Shown here in pieces: positions 43,156 through 55,567 of a stretch of 64,000 nucleotides of DNA. Under the pieces are notes generated by a model, which saw nothing but the letters and a program-made list of their open reading frames with translations, did no database searches and was not told the DNA's origin. The stretch covers positions 27,747,564 through 27,811,563 of the forward strand of contig NC_012879.2 in assembly GCF_000003195.3 (NCBI RefSeq), in the 5' to 3' direction. How positions within the stretch are numbered: position 1 is the first letter of the stretch; every line of letters starts with the position of its first letter. The stretch is from Sorghum bicolor (lineage: Eukaryota > Streptophyta > Magnoliopsida > Poales > Poaceae). A program made the translations under genes and the position numbers.

Positions 43156-44390
43156 TGTTGATATTTGGGAACGCAATAAGGAATTGATCCGCAAGCGCAC
43201 GGATATCGGTGAGCATTTCACCCGGGAAATTATCCAGAGTATCGTATTTATTTTTTTACCACTAGGAGAAAGAGTGCATCTGACTAACCGGTCTATTACT
43301 ACTAACCTTTAGGCACAAAGAATGTCTTTCGATGTGAGTGATAAATAGAGAAGACTGCAACCGTAGTCTGCTTCTAACCTTGGTAAGGATGATCTACTGT
43401 TCTAATGGGGAGGCTAATGGAATCTAGACACCACAGAGGATGTTCAACCCGCACCAATAAACCCTATCCTTCCTGCTAACGAGATGTGATCTACAAAGGT
43501 AGCTCGGAATTGTCACGTTCCTCACTACTACCACGGTCCAGCTAGTCAGGGAATATTTATGAGTACCCCAGCCTAAACACCACGTTTACGCCAGCAATGA
43601 TTACTCTAAACTCTACGCGAAGAGATTAAAGTAAACTCATAAACCATAAGAACAATAAAACAAGAACTTACTAGAATTTAGAAGTCGAATTACTCAAGAA
43701 TCCTAGGAGCAAGCTTCGGTTTAGGAGAACTTGATCCCGCAGGTACAAGCTTGGAGTAGACACCGACAGGCCGAGCTTCCTCCACTCTTCACCTCCACTC
43801 TATCTCTCTCAATCTAGTAGAAACTAGAAGATCTATTTCTACCTTACATTGATTGCTAAGCCTAAAAAGAAATATTAATTAGAGAAGAGGTTTTCCTTCG
43901 AGGGCACCCCTCAGTCTCTATGATAATTTCTTCATGTCTTCTCCAGGGGCCAGGGGGGCCTTGCTTATATAGTCCTCCCCTTCTATGCGTTTTTGGGTCG
44001 ATAGGCGAGGTGGTACTATGTTTTTCTTGATCCAATAGGTCGGTGGAATATCCCGAGCGAAAGAGTCCTGATTTGGCTCCAGCAGGGGGGCGGGCGCCCA
44101 GGCTTCCAGGGCGGGCGCATTGGGCCTGGCCCAGTTTTGCCTCCGCTTCGGTCTCGTGGCTTCTGGAGTCTTCTAGATGAAGTAAAATTGCGCGGTGCGT
44201 TGATATCTCTATGTAATCCCGACATGTGGGCCTTTCTTCCTTATTTCCTGATAACCCCCTGCAGAAATAGATAAACAATAAAACTCATGGAATTCTGTCA
44301 GATCAAACCCTAATTCTAGGTGATGGTTGCATATTGGTCCATTCTCTTGTTTATTAGATAATTAAAATTGATACTTAAGAACCGTCAACA
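43156..44390 (-). repeat. ATH4 5' LTR (1235 bp)
   Basis: Same length as the 3' LTR. A GC box lies at 44088-44099, with a second, mutated one at 44109-44120 (GGGCGGGCGCAT), and a TATATAAG box at about 43964-43971. Confidence 0.95.
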
Positions 44391-44541
44391 ACCGCCACCT
44401 ATGAACTTAGCCATATTCGGCTATCCCTTCATTAGCAACCATCCTCATCGGCAACTCATCCTGTAGACCAAGCACTGCTGTCTTGTCTTGCCGACCTGCA
44501 TTCTACCGATCATGGACACGTGCCCAAAAACGGTGTCAACA
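44391..44541 (-). repeat. TAT1 3' LTR, remainder, with right TSD of ATH4
   Basis: ACCGC (44391-44395) is the second target-duplication copy. The LTR then continues to GGTGTCAACA at 44541. Confidence 0.9.
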
Positions 44542-44559
44542 CATGTCCCCCAATTTCGG
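44542..44559 (-). promoter_or_regulatory. TAT1 polypurine tract
   Basis: The minus strand reads AAATTGGGGGACATG directly before the LTR start. TAT2 has the same at 56792-56809. Confidence 0.8.
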
Positions 44560-45204
44560 AGTATGAAATCATTAATGCTCCGAAATTCTCCGCAGTAATG
44601 ATGTCTTTCCGCAATTAATTCGCCCAATTTGGTAACCGACAACCTCAATCTGAATAACCCTGATCTAATCCTTCCGCAGATTCCTCGAAATTCTCAATGT
44701 CCCAAACGGACACCTCCACTTTAATCGCTCATCGGCAATATTACCGTTATAGGAACTTGCCGATGAACTGACCAGGACGTCCATTTCAGTAATGTATCTT
44801 ATCCTCCCAAACGGCCATCTCCACTTCATTCGCCCATCGGCAATATTACTGTTACAAGGCGCTGCCGATGGACCGACCAGGATATCCCGCATAGTAAAAT
44901 ATCTCTGGATAATGACCGCTTCCCGTCAAATCTCCTGTACAATCCCATGATTACCGTGCGAACAGTTACCGTATCTACCTGAATACCCTCAGATTTCACG
45001 GATATAGCGAAGAGATAAGTCAGATTTGCCCTTGCCCGTTTTGTCCTATAAATAGTTCCTTCTCGGGTACTCCTTCCCCATCACATCATTCCACAGCTCC
45101 AACTCCACTTTCCCGGCGGCGGCACTGTTCAAGAGCTCCAAGATCTCCAACGAAGCCCCTTCTTCACCAACTCCGAAGCCCTCGATCATCCTCTTCACGA
45201 CGGG
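44560..45204 (+). promoter_or_regulatory. Promoter region of the TAT1 antisense gene
   Basis: Two tandem units of about 105 bases (from about 44701 and 44806) each begin CCCAAACGG. Each contains the inverted pair CATCGGCA...TGCCGATG (44730-44737 with 44758-44765; 44835-44842 with 44863-44870) around an ATTACYGTTA core. A TATAAATAG box lies at 45047-45055, 150 bases before the first exon ATG. TAT2 has the same layout. The region faces away from gag-pol. Confidence 0.7.
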
Positions 45205-48200
45205 ATGGCCATCAACTTCACCGTCCCTGAGGTCAGTTCATCATCCCATCTCGTGTATTTTCGCCATATCCTGATTCATCTACAATTTATTTTACTGAGC
45301 ATTTTTTCTTTTCTCTTTTTATTCTTGTTCTTCCTTTTATACCCAAAACCATTAGAATCTGTCCAACAAAATTGTCATCCCCACAGATCAACCACACCTC
45401 CAATGTCTCGGTCCGTTAGGGAATCCAGATCCCATCGACTTCATCAACGCAGAAACAAATAGAATCCCATTTAGAGCCGAGAATTTTTCTCTGGATCTGT
45501 GGAAGGATACTTTCCGTTCCTGGCCCAGTCCTACCGTGGGATGGAAGGATTGGTTCTTGAGAGTTAGCCATTCAAACGAAGTCCAATGGGGTGAGAGAAA
45601 ACTGGACCAATGCATCAGGCTATCCATTGCCGATATGCATAGAAATGAGTCACTGCTGATAGCTGCATCGTATTTTTGGTCAGACACACTCGATGCCTTT
45701 ATGTTTGGCCATGGCCCTGCCTCCCCAACACTTGCCGATGTGGTCATGCTCACTGGCTTAGATGTATCCTCTGCCGATAGTACCCATTTTTTCAACACCA
45801 AACCCAGTGCTAAGGTAGAAACTCGTTCCATCGGCGGCTGGTCAGGGTATATTCAGAAATACCGTAGGACAGGGCCCGTCATCATAAAGGAACAAACCAC
45901 CTTTCTAAACATGTGGCTAGACAAATTCGTATTCTGTGGCCGATCGGCAGGACCGACTTCTATCTATCGGCAGTAGAGAGACTGGCTAACGGTGGCTGAT
46001 TTCCCCTCGGCCGATACTTGCTTGGTGCTGCCTACCATCTCCTCCACCAGGTAACCAAGAAACTCCTACTCGGCCAGTCCATCGGCAACTTGGGGGGTCC
46101 CTAGTGGTTTATCAATATGTGGCTCAGCCTCCACATGCACAAGCGCCTTGAGTTCGACCTCTTTGCACAGCGCTTCCCCAGAGATATAGCTGAGAACCAT
46201 GAACTAGAAGAAGAGGAATCGGCAACTCGCCCTCCCCTAAACTTCGGCGAGGCTGTCATAGTTCTACCTGGTACAGGGGGTAATGCAGACCAGGTCAGCC
46301 GATTCTTCCAAACCCTGTATGAAGGCTTGACCAGAGAAGAGCGAGCATGGTTGCCGTCTGACGATCCAGATACCACGTTCCCTTTAATCTTCCACCCGTT
46401 CAACGATGCCCTCAACAAGGATCATGAAGTGATGATGGCACTGATCACTCCCAGAGTTATACTAGTAAACTTCTTTTGTAGTGGGAAAACCTCCAGCCAA
46501 ACTTATGAGTTTTACAACCCATCGGCACTAGCCTGCCAATTAGCTTTCGGCCAGCTGCCGATTGCACTCTATTACGCCGATGTGAAAACCCAGGGAAGCC
46601 ATCACTAACCTCCTTGAATGGGTTCGAGTAGCCCAACTGCCATCAAGTGCCGATACAGACGCAGATTTGTCAGAGTGGGTTCTAGCCGCCTTCATCACTC
46701 AGTCGTATAAACAATGGTGGGCAGAATGGAAGGAGCACTTGTTCTGCAGATCGGCTCTTACGTACCGTGGCATGATCGACCCCGAGTATAAAGTCCCTGA
46801 TAATACTGTAAGCCTCTTCGAACCGATGCTTTAATTCTTTCAATTTTATTTCCATCAGTAACTTACTTCTGTATCACTTTGCAGGTCGACAACACCCCTC
46901 CATCAATCAGCAGGAGTGGCAAGCCGATTGACCTGTTCCCATCAGGTCCAATCTCTTCAATCGGCAACAACGCTCCCACCCTGGCCGCCATCATGCATCG
47001 AGGTGTACGCCTTAAGAAAGTTACCACCAGGAGAACTCAAATATCTCCATCGGTAGCTGCCTCTATCTTGGCACAGGCGTTCAAGGTATACTTTCACTTT
47101 TTATACCGATATCACTCTTATGTCTGTTGCACTTGCATTCACCAATCTTGCTTTCTGTATCAGCACACCAGCGCATCGGCAAGGACCAAAAGCAAAGGTG
47201 CCGATGCCCCCCAGTCCAGCCAGCAGAAGAGAAAAGGTGCCAAGAGTACCAGAGCACAAACAAAGCGCCAGAGAGTAGCAACTCTCTCTCCCCCTCCGGT
47301 ATCTCCAATTCCGGTGGAATCCTCTCCTTCTTCTCTAGAAACACAGACACGGCAAGTACCATCTCCCCCTCAACCGCAAGAAGCACCACAAGCGGAAGAA
47401 CTCTGACCAGAAGAGCCCCAACCAGAAGTATCTCAGCCAGAAGACACATTGGCTGATATAAGTGAGCAGACGACCGATCCAGCAGGCTCAATCATAGCAT
47501 CGGTAGTTTCCTCAATCCGGACAAGCTCTACACCTCCTCAAGGTACTACATCTTTACGAAGCCATCACCGATGAATCCTACTTTCCAGTTCTCATAATTC
47601 CTTCTGCCAATTTTCAGCTAACATAGTCCCATTGGCAACCCCGGCCGATCAGCCTATAGTTCCATCGGCATCTTCCAGTCAAAGGCGAGAGATTGCCTTG
47701 AAGCAAGTAAGCCATCCAATCTCCATCAATATTAATTGTCAATGCTTGACCATGGAATGACTCATTTTATCTCTTTTTCAGGAACAGGATTCTCCTGACA
47801 GCCTATTCTCCTTCGCTATCGACATCTCTGAAGATGAAGCCGAAGAAGCAAGCTCTTCTCGGGTAGTTGGGATTACATCGGCAGAAGTCAGGGCAAAGCT
47901 GGAAGAACTATCGGCTCTCCTCCACCAAGACACAGCCCAGCTAGTCGATGATTCCGATCCGGCCTAGGCTTTATTCAAGACTCTGAGAGGCCAAATCCCC
48001 GCCGATGCCGAAGAAGTCCTCTTCCAAGCAGCACACCTGGAGAGTCGTCAACTGCAGTACCAGAGGGCTGCCCAACGCCATGCCGATAGAGCCGCTCAGA
48101 CTCGTCTTTCTGAGGAGATGATGAAAGAAAAACTTCTTACCGATGAAAAGCATAAGATCATCGGCACCTTGATGTCCTCGGGGGATACACTGAAGCACAA

Positions 48201-48477
48201 AATCTCCGATCTGTCGGCCAAAAGGGAAGCCCTGTTGGCAGAACTTAAACAAGTAGAGGATGCCCTGTCCCAAGCCAGACAAGAAGAAAGCCAACTGCCG
48301 GAGACAATCAAGCTTCTTGAGCAAGACCGAAATGTCCATGGTCGCAAAGCACTGCAGTTGAAGAAGAAGTTGAAGCCGGTAGAAGGTTCTGCCGATGAAG
48401 ACGCCAAAGAGATAGAAACAGCCAACCAAATCCGCCTGCGTGCCATATCGGCCATCCAAGCGCTGCTAAACATGTGA
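45205..48477 (+). pseudogene. TAT1 antisense plant-mobile-domain gene, six exons, broken
   Basis: It is collinear with the intact TAT2 gene. Exons: 45205-45231, 45356-46807, 46885-47085, 47164-47542, 47618-47706 and 47782-48477. Exons 1, 3 and 5 have exactly the TAT2 lengths, and splice signals and phases are kept. Exon 2 carries a 4-base loss near 45965, stops near 46043 and 46102, and a frame change near 46583. Exon 4 has TGA near 47404 and exon 6 TAG near 47965. Mobile-domain signatures remain (GPASPTLADVVMLTGLDV, LNMWLDKFVFCGRSAGPT), as does the C-terminal coiled coil (KREALLAELKQVEDALSQ). Intron 3 here has a normal GT donor. Confidence 0.88.
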
Positions 48478-48538
48478 GCCCTTCATCGGCAACATGCTCG
48501 CCTCTCTCTGCTTTCCAGCTTCCTTGATGTTTAGTCTA

Positions 48539-48619
48539 GCCGATAGGACTGTTATCGGCATCTTTTGAAACATTAAGCCCTAGACACATCTCGATCCAGC
48601 CGATAGGAGTGTTATCGGC
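48539..48619. terminator. Twin hairpins between the convergent TAT1 genes
   Basis: GCCGATAG-(5 nt)-TTATCGGC at 48539-48559 and the same stem type at 48599-48619, 60 bases apart. They lie between the end of the antisense gene (48477) and the end of pol (48630). A role in 3'-end formation from both sides is inferred only from position. Confidence 0.5.
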
Positions 48620-48629
48620 ATTTAAACTT

Positions 48630-51600
48630 TTATGCATCGACCCATATGCTTGGGTAGTATCTCTTCAGATATTTGCCATTGAATGCTCTGGGAAATTCAA
48701 CTCCTTCGAGAGTTTCTAGAATATAGGCATTACCAGGAGCCGATCGACTTATCCGATAGGGACCCTCCCAATTGGGAGACCACTTCCCAAATTTTGAACT
48801 TTTAGTCCCGATCGGCAAGTTCAATTTCCATACCAAGTCTCCATCGGCAAACTCCTGAGCCTTCACTTTCTTATCATACCATCTAGCAACTCTCTTCTTA
48901 TTTTCTTCTATACTCATTAAAGCCTTTAGCCGATGTCCTGCTAGATCATCTAACTCATCTGTCATCAAAGTAGCATAATCATCGGCAGCCAATTGATCTT
49001 GAAAAGATAGTCACCTAGATCCAGTCTTAATTTCCCAAGGTAACACAGCATCATGTCCATACACCAACTGATAAGGTGAAACCTTGGTTGATCCATGACA
49101 AGCCATCCGATGGGACCATAAAGCTTCATTCAACAATGTGTGCCACCGTTTAGGATTTTCTTCAATTTTTCTTTTGATAAGCTTGATAATTCCTTTATTA
49201 GATGCCTCGGCCTGCCCATTAGCTTGAGCATAATAAGGAGAAGAGTTTAATACTTTAATTCCCATACTGATTGCGAATTCATCAAATTCCCCCGATGTGA
49301 ACATAGTACCCTGATCGGTAGTAATTGTCTGAGGAATCCCAAATTGGTAAATAATGTGCTCTTTCGCAAAATCAATCATATTAGCCGAAGTAACTTTCTT
49401 CAAAGGAATGGCCTCAACCCATTTGGTGAAATAATCGGTGGCAACCAAGATAAACTTTTGCCCTTTGCTAGATGGTGGATAAATCTGACCGATTAAGTCA
49501 ATAGCCTATCCCCGGAACGGCCAAGGTTTGATAATAGGATTCATGGCCGATGCGGGTGCTCTTTGAATATTGCCAAATTTCTGACATCCTTGACATCCCT
49601 TGAAATATTTAAAGCAATTTTCAAGTACGGTCGGCCAATAATACCCGTTCCTCCTAATCATCCACTTCATCTTAAAAGCCGACTGATGTGCTCCACATAC
49701 CCCTTCATGGATTTCTCCCATCAAACTCTTAGCTTCATCATCACCTAAGCATCGGAGAAGAATCCCATCAATAGTTCGATAATACAATTCATCTTTGAGG
49801 AGCACATACTTGGTGGCTTGAAATCGAACCCGTCTTTCGACTCTCTTAGATGGATCCTTTAAATAATCAACGATTTCCTTTCTCCAATCATCGGCATCAA
49901 TTGTCGATATTGTATTAATCATAGGCTGATATCCCAAGGCATGCTGAGCCAACCGATTGGCTTCTTCATTATGCAATCGAGGAACATGCTCTAATCGGAA
50001 ATCTTTGAATTCCTTTAACAGTTGGAGCTTCTTCATTATGCAATCGAGAACTTCACTTCGGCATTCATAGCTTCCAGCCAATTGATTTATAACTAGCATA
50101 GAATCCTCGAAAACCTCAACAGCATCAGCATGAACTTCTCTTAATAATTCCAATCCCTTTATTAAAGCTCGATATTCAGCCTGATTGTTCGTCGACGTGG
50201 CAACAATCGGCAAGGAGAACTCATACTTCCTTCCTTGAGGGGAAATTAACACTATACCGATTCCTGCCCCCCAGTCACACGTAGATCCATCGAAGAAAAG
50301 CGTCCAAGGTACAATTTCCAAAGCCTCCACTGTGCCGCAATGTTGAGTTACAAAATCGGCCATGATCTGCCCTTTAACTGCCTTAGCCGATTCATAACGC
50401 AGATCGAACTCCGACAGCGCCAAAATCCATTTACCGTTCCTGCCACTCATAATCGGCATGGATAGCATGTACTGGACCACATCATCCTTGCAAATAACAG
50501 TGCATTCAGCCGACAACAAGTAGTGCCTTAACTTGATACAAGAGAAATATAAGCACAAGCATAGTTTCTCAATAGCCGAATACCTGGTCTCAGCATCAAT
50601 CAACCTCCTGCTTAAGTAATAAATTACACGCTCTTTCCCTTCAAATTCTTGAATTAAAGCCGAACCGATGACCATCCCATCGGTAGACAAATACAATCTG
50701 AAGGGCTTCCCTTGCTGAGGTGGAATTAGAACTGGAGGATTCACTAAATAATTCTTGATTTCATCCAGAGCCAACTGTTGTTCCTTCCGCCAAACAAACT
50801 CTTGATCGACCTTTATCTTAAGAAGAGGACTGAAAGCACGAATTTTACCAGACAAATTAGATATAAACCTTCTGATAAAATTTACCTTGCCGATCAAGGA
50901 CTGGAGCTCGGTCTTGTTGGTAGGGGCCACCATCTTATTGATGGCATCAATAGATCTTCGACTGATTTCAATCCCCCTTTGGTGCACCATGAAACCAAGA
51001 AATTGTCCTGCCGATACACCAAATGCACACTTATTGGGATTTATTTTCAAACCATGCTTCCTTGTGCACTCCAACACCTTTCGTAAATCGGCAAGATGCT
51101 TTGTGAAGTCTCCAGATTTAACCACCACATCATCAATATAAATCTCCACCAGCTTGCCGATGAACTCATGAAATATAAAATTCATGGCCCTATGATAAGT
51201 AGCGCCAGTATTCTTTAAGCCAAAGGTCATGACTATCCATTCAAACAATCCAACATGACCAGGGCACCTGAACGCGGTCTTTGGAATATCCTCTTCAGCC
51301 ATGAATATTTGATTGTATCCTGCATTGCCATCCATAAAGCTAATAATCCGATGTCCAGCCGCAGCGTCAACTAGCAGATCGGCAACTGGCATTGGGTATC
51401 CATCCATCGGTGTAGCTTTGTTAAGATTCCTAAAATCAATGCAGACCTGAAGCTTCCCGTTCTTTTTGTAGACCGGAACAACATTGGAAATCCACTCGGC
51501 ATACCGACACTGCCGAATAAACTTGGCTTCAATAAGCTTGGTTATCTTGGTCTTAATATCACGGAGAATATTAGGATTACATCGGTGAGCCGGCTGCTGA

Positions 51601-52444
51601 TGTGGCCAAAATCCAGACTTGATAGGTAACCGATGTTCAACAATTGATCGGTCCAAACCAGGCATCTCAGTATAATCCCAAGCAAAGCAATCTTTATATT
51701 CCTTTAACAAATCAGTTAACTATTGCTTACACTCCGGATTTAACTTAGCATTAATAAAAGTAGGTCTAGGCTTATCACCACTACCTATATCTACTTCTAC
51801 TAAATCATCGGCCGATGTAAACCTCTGGCCTAACTTTCCATCATCGGGGAACCTGTCCATTAGAAACCTTCATCAGAACCGACTGCTTGGATCGGTGGAA
51901 TTTCATAATCGGCAACCTTGAGAAAATCCTTCTCCCAAGCTTCTCCTGAAATACACCTAGTCTTTTCATAGGTGTCTACCTCTGCCGATGCAATAACATA
52001 TGAAGAATCTCCTGGGACAATTTCAATCTTGTCACCTACCCACTGGACCAAGCACTGGTGCATTGTAGATGGGATGCAACAATTGGCATGAATCTAATCT
52101 CTCCCCAACAGTAAATTATATGCACCCTTTCCACTGATCACGAAGAAAGTTGTCGGCAAGGTTTTGTTGTCGATGGTCGACTCAACACATACTGCCCCCT
52201 TGACCGGAGACACGTTCCCTTCGAAGTGCTTTAACATCATATCGGTCTTGGTCAAATCCTGATCTCCTTTCCCAAGTTTCCGATACACTGCATAAGGCAT
52301 GATGTTAATAGCAGCTCCACCATCAATGAGAATCTTAGTCATTGGCTGACCATCCACTCTTCCTTTGACAAATAAAGCCTTAAGATGTTGTCTTTCATTG
52401 TCAGCAGGCTTCTCGAACATGGCGGTCATTGGATCCAGAGCCAA
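48630..52444 (-). pseudogene. TAT1 pol: protease, RT, two RNase H domains, integrase; broken
   Basis: Protease (52094-52444) has ILIDGGAAINIMPY and LLLGRD; DGG at the active site is usual in Tat elements, from memory. RT (about 51710-50900) has CIDFRNLNKATPMDGYPMP, MDGNAGYNQI and IYIDDVVVKS. RNase H 1 (LYLSTDGMVIGSAL) is followed by a second RNase H (LFFDGSTCDWGAGIGIV, STNNQAEYRALI), the Tat hallmark. Integrase has CQGCQKFGN, TDYFTKWVEA, TDQGTMF and QAEASNKGI. Stops at 52094, 51860, about 51718, 49506 and 49011 and a frameshift between 51860 and 51710 break it. Several stops are TGG or CGA codons changed by C-to-T or G-to-A. Confidence 0.9.
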
Positions 52445-55400
52445 CTAAGCTATTTGGTCGGAAAACTCTAGCTCATCAACACTAGACAGCACCAAGAATT
52501 CCATCGGCAACATAAATACCATGTTGACATCTGCCGATGGACCTTCCCCCTTGGGATCTGTTTGCTGCTGATCCCCAGACTGGCCAGAATTCTCGCCTTT
52601 GCTTAGCCCTTCTCGCCTTTCACGCTGTAGTCTTCTCTTTTGTGTTCTGGTCAACCCCTCTGGACACCAGGGAGGAAGTTGCTGCTGCCTTACCGATGGG
52701 CGACGATTTTCTCCTGACTCCATTTGGTAAGTATTGGCATCTCGGCAGAAGATGAACTCATCGGGAACCCGTGCATTAGCCATATCTTCGAGTTCTTCCT
52801 GGTTCCTGGGAAAATATTGAACACGATCGCCAAGCCTATCGTGCACGCTGAGCCTGCCCCCCAGCCGATCGTGAACGGACGCTCTTCCTCTAATCGGCCC
52901 ATTAGATCGCCGATTGTCGTCGTGATAGCGCCGATCGGATCTATCATACCGATCATAACCGTTGCACTCAGGGCGATCTCTGACAGTGGGAAGCTTAATA
53001 TTCTCCTCCCAACAATGAATGAAGAACGGGCAATTCCAGTGATCTCTGTGCCGATTCCACTCTTGCCGGCGCCTTTCTTCCTCCCGATGGTATTCTTCCT
53101 GCCGGCGCTGATATCGGTCCTCACGTTGCTGCCAAGTTTCCCGAGGCCTTCTGTGAGTTATTACAATACCAGATCGGGGAGGCCTTCCCGAGTTGGCTCC
53201 TTCCTGGATTAAGCCTCTTCCCTTGGCACCGGCAGTAGTGATCTGATGCTGAGGATCCACCGATGCACTTCTTTCAGCTGCTTCCAATGTCAAGACCTTG
53301 GTCTTTCCCTTAGCATCTAGCATGTTTGTTGGGAAAGGGTGTTGATCAATTTTCATCGGCATCTGAGTTTTGGAGCTGTCAAATTTGATCCTCCCAGATT
53401 CTATAGCCGATTGCAGCTGCTGTCTAAAAACTTTACACTCATTAGTGTCGTGAGAAGTAGCATTGTGCCACTTGCAATACTTCATCCTTTTTAATTCTTT
53501 AGCCGATGGGATCACATGATTAGGTGACAGCTTGATCTGACCTTCCTGGAGCAGAAAGTCAAATATCCTATCAGCCTTGGTGGTGTCGAACGCGAACTTC
53601 TCTGGTTCTTTATGTCCAAAAGGCCAAGACATTGGCTTTTTATTTTTTACCCATTCTGCCAAGCCGATGACTGGTTCTTCATCAGAGTCCGAGCTTGCCG
53701 CTTCATCCACAAATGATACCTTTTTATTCCATGCTCTCTTGGGTTCAAACGGCTTGATGTCTTGATCAGAAATTCTCTGCACCAAATGACTTAAGCTTTC
53801 AAACTCCTGAGATGCATATTTGTCCCTTATGTGCGGCAACAAACCCTGGAAAGCCAAATCAGCTAGCTGCCGATCATCCAGAACCAAGCTATAGCATTGG
53901 TTCTTGACCTCCCGTATCCTCTGCACAAAACTTTCAACCGATTCGTCATTGCGCTGCCTCAATTTGACCAAATCGGTGATCTTCTTCTCATAGACACCAG
54001 AAAAGAAGTATTTGTGGAATTGCTTCTCTAGATCGGCCCATGTAACCACTAAGTTGGGAGGTAATGATATAAACCAGGTAAAAGCTGATCCAGATAATGA
54101 TGACGAGAATAAACGAACCCTCAATTCGTCCCTGTTAGCAGCTTCTCCGCACTGGATGATGAACCTATTGACATGCTCCATGGTTGACGTGTATCCTGCC
54201 CACAAAACTTAGTAAAATCCGGTACCTTGTACCAATTTGGAAGCGGGATCAAATCATATGCGGGAGGATATGGTGTCCGATAAGAGTAAGTGTTGACTTT
54301 GGGTTTTATCCCAAATTGGTCTCTCATTACTTCATCAATCTTATCGGCCCAATAAGCATCGGCATCTTGCGGATGAGGTGGTTGCGGATCCGGCACCTGC
54401 TGGTAAGCTTCCACGTGTCTGTGCGGCGCACGATCTGCATGAAACATTGGGTTAATCATTTGGCCCGCAATCTGCGGACGACCAAGCTGTTGCCCGCCAA
54501 TCTGCTGTCCGCCGACCTGCTGCCCAAGATTCTTTGGCTGGTTAGGCATCCCCTGATTCTGAAACCCGGGATAGATCTGGCCTTGCTAGAACCCTATAGC
54601 CTGATGACTCTGTTGGGGTGTTTGCGGAAAGACTTGCTGCCCAAGCCATCCACTATTAGCATTCATCGGCATAGGTCCTGCCCATGACTGGTAATTGGGC
54701 ATGATCGTCGAATTGACATACCCTGGTTGAGTAATAAATCTCTGTTGCATCAGCATCGAGTCTGCCGATGCGTTAGGCACCTGAAACATTGGAGCTTGAG
54801 AATTCCCAGTGTAAGGTCTTGCAGTAGTAGTCGTAGTATATTGGGGACTCTGGTTCATCGGCATATTTGGAGGTGCCGATGCCATAGGAGTCTTGCCTCT
54901 CATATCAGTTGCCTGAGATGTGCCAGGTGTCTTCAAGTATTCCGGGGGCATACCATAACCCCACCAGTTGGGAGGAGGGACCGGTCCTGACATTGCCGAT
55001 ACCAATAGATCTATAGTGAGCCTAATCTGCTCATCTGAAGTCGGTGGATTGGTCGTCATCGGCGTAGATTGTGCATTGGTGACTCCCAACGTGCTTGGAG
55101 GAACGGTAGTCTGTGTTCCCACAGCGGCTGTGGTAGCCGATGGAGCTATGACCACCGGTGACCCTGGCTGATGATGAGAGGGACCCACATAATCTGGTGG
55201 CAATTGTCCTTCCTTGAAGGTTCTGGCCACGGCATTGAAAACCGTATTGGACAGCACACCAGCTTGGTTGATTAAAGTGCGGTTGATAGCACTATCAACC
55301 ATCTCTTGAAGTTTACCAGGATTGGCTTCAAAAGTAACCTGCCGAGGCGTCGGCAGTGCATCCTTCTGGATCACTTCGCCGCTCCTGTTTATGCTAAAGG

Positions 55401-55521
55401 ATCTCAGGCACTGCTGCTTGTAATCCTCCATGGCTTTAGCAATAGCTTGCTTCTGCTCATCCTTGAGATTAGCTTCCGTCACGAGGATGACGTTCTCCTG
55501 ATCAAACTCAGTAGTCGACAT
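52445..55521 (-). pseudogene. gag: TAT1 gag, broken
   Basis: The start is at 55521 (MSTTEFDQENVILV), just inside the primer site. The N-terminal half is rich in Pro, Gln, Met and Thr. The capsid region (FTWFISLPPNLVVTWADLEKQF, VKLRQRNDESVESFVQR) lies near 54200-53800. A C-x-W-H-x-x-x-H-x-x-x-x-C-like motif (CKWHNATSHDTNEC) is followed by a long Arg/Glu/Asp-rich stretch with tandem VHDRLGGR/VHDRLGDR units. TAG at 54586, a frame change near 54200 and TAG at 52445 break the gene. It would have been one long Gag fused to protease. Confidence 0.87.
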
Positions 55522-55543
55522 GTTGATCTTGATCTTGAATCTG

Positions 55544-55560
55544 CCCCACTGTGCGTGCCA
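55544..55560 (-). promoter_or_regulatory. TAT1 primer binding site, tRNA not assigned
   Basis: The minus strand reads TGGCACGCACAGTGGGG, seven bases after the 5' LTR. The TGG start fits a tRNA CCA end. I could not assign the tRNA with confidence; it would need comparison with a full tRNA set. Confidence 0.6.
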
Positions 55561-55567
55561 AAAGATG

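Larger units (their letters stand above)
36382..44390 (-). mobile_element. ATH4: near-complete Athila-like element with pol
   Basis: An 8009-bp element with two LTRs of 1235 bp, an imperfect tRNA-Asp primer site, purine tract, perfect 5-bp duplication and one long gag-pol gene broken by a single frameshift. There is no ORF-1 or env-like gene. The LTRs differ at roughly 20 sites by hand count. Confidence 0.95.

Noticed and set aside
36382..44390. Host gene content
   Set aside because: Every long frame here, as elsewhere in the window, belongs to a retrotransposon gene or its antisense shadow. No intron-exon pattern of a host gene was found apart from the element-borne antisense gene.
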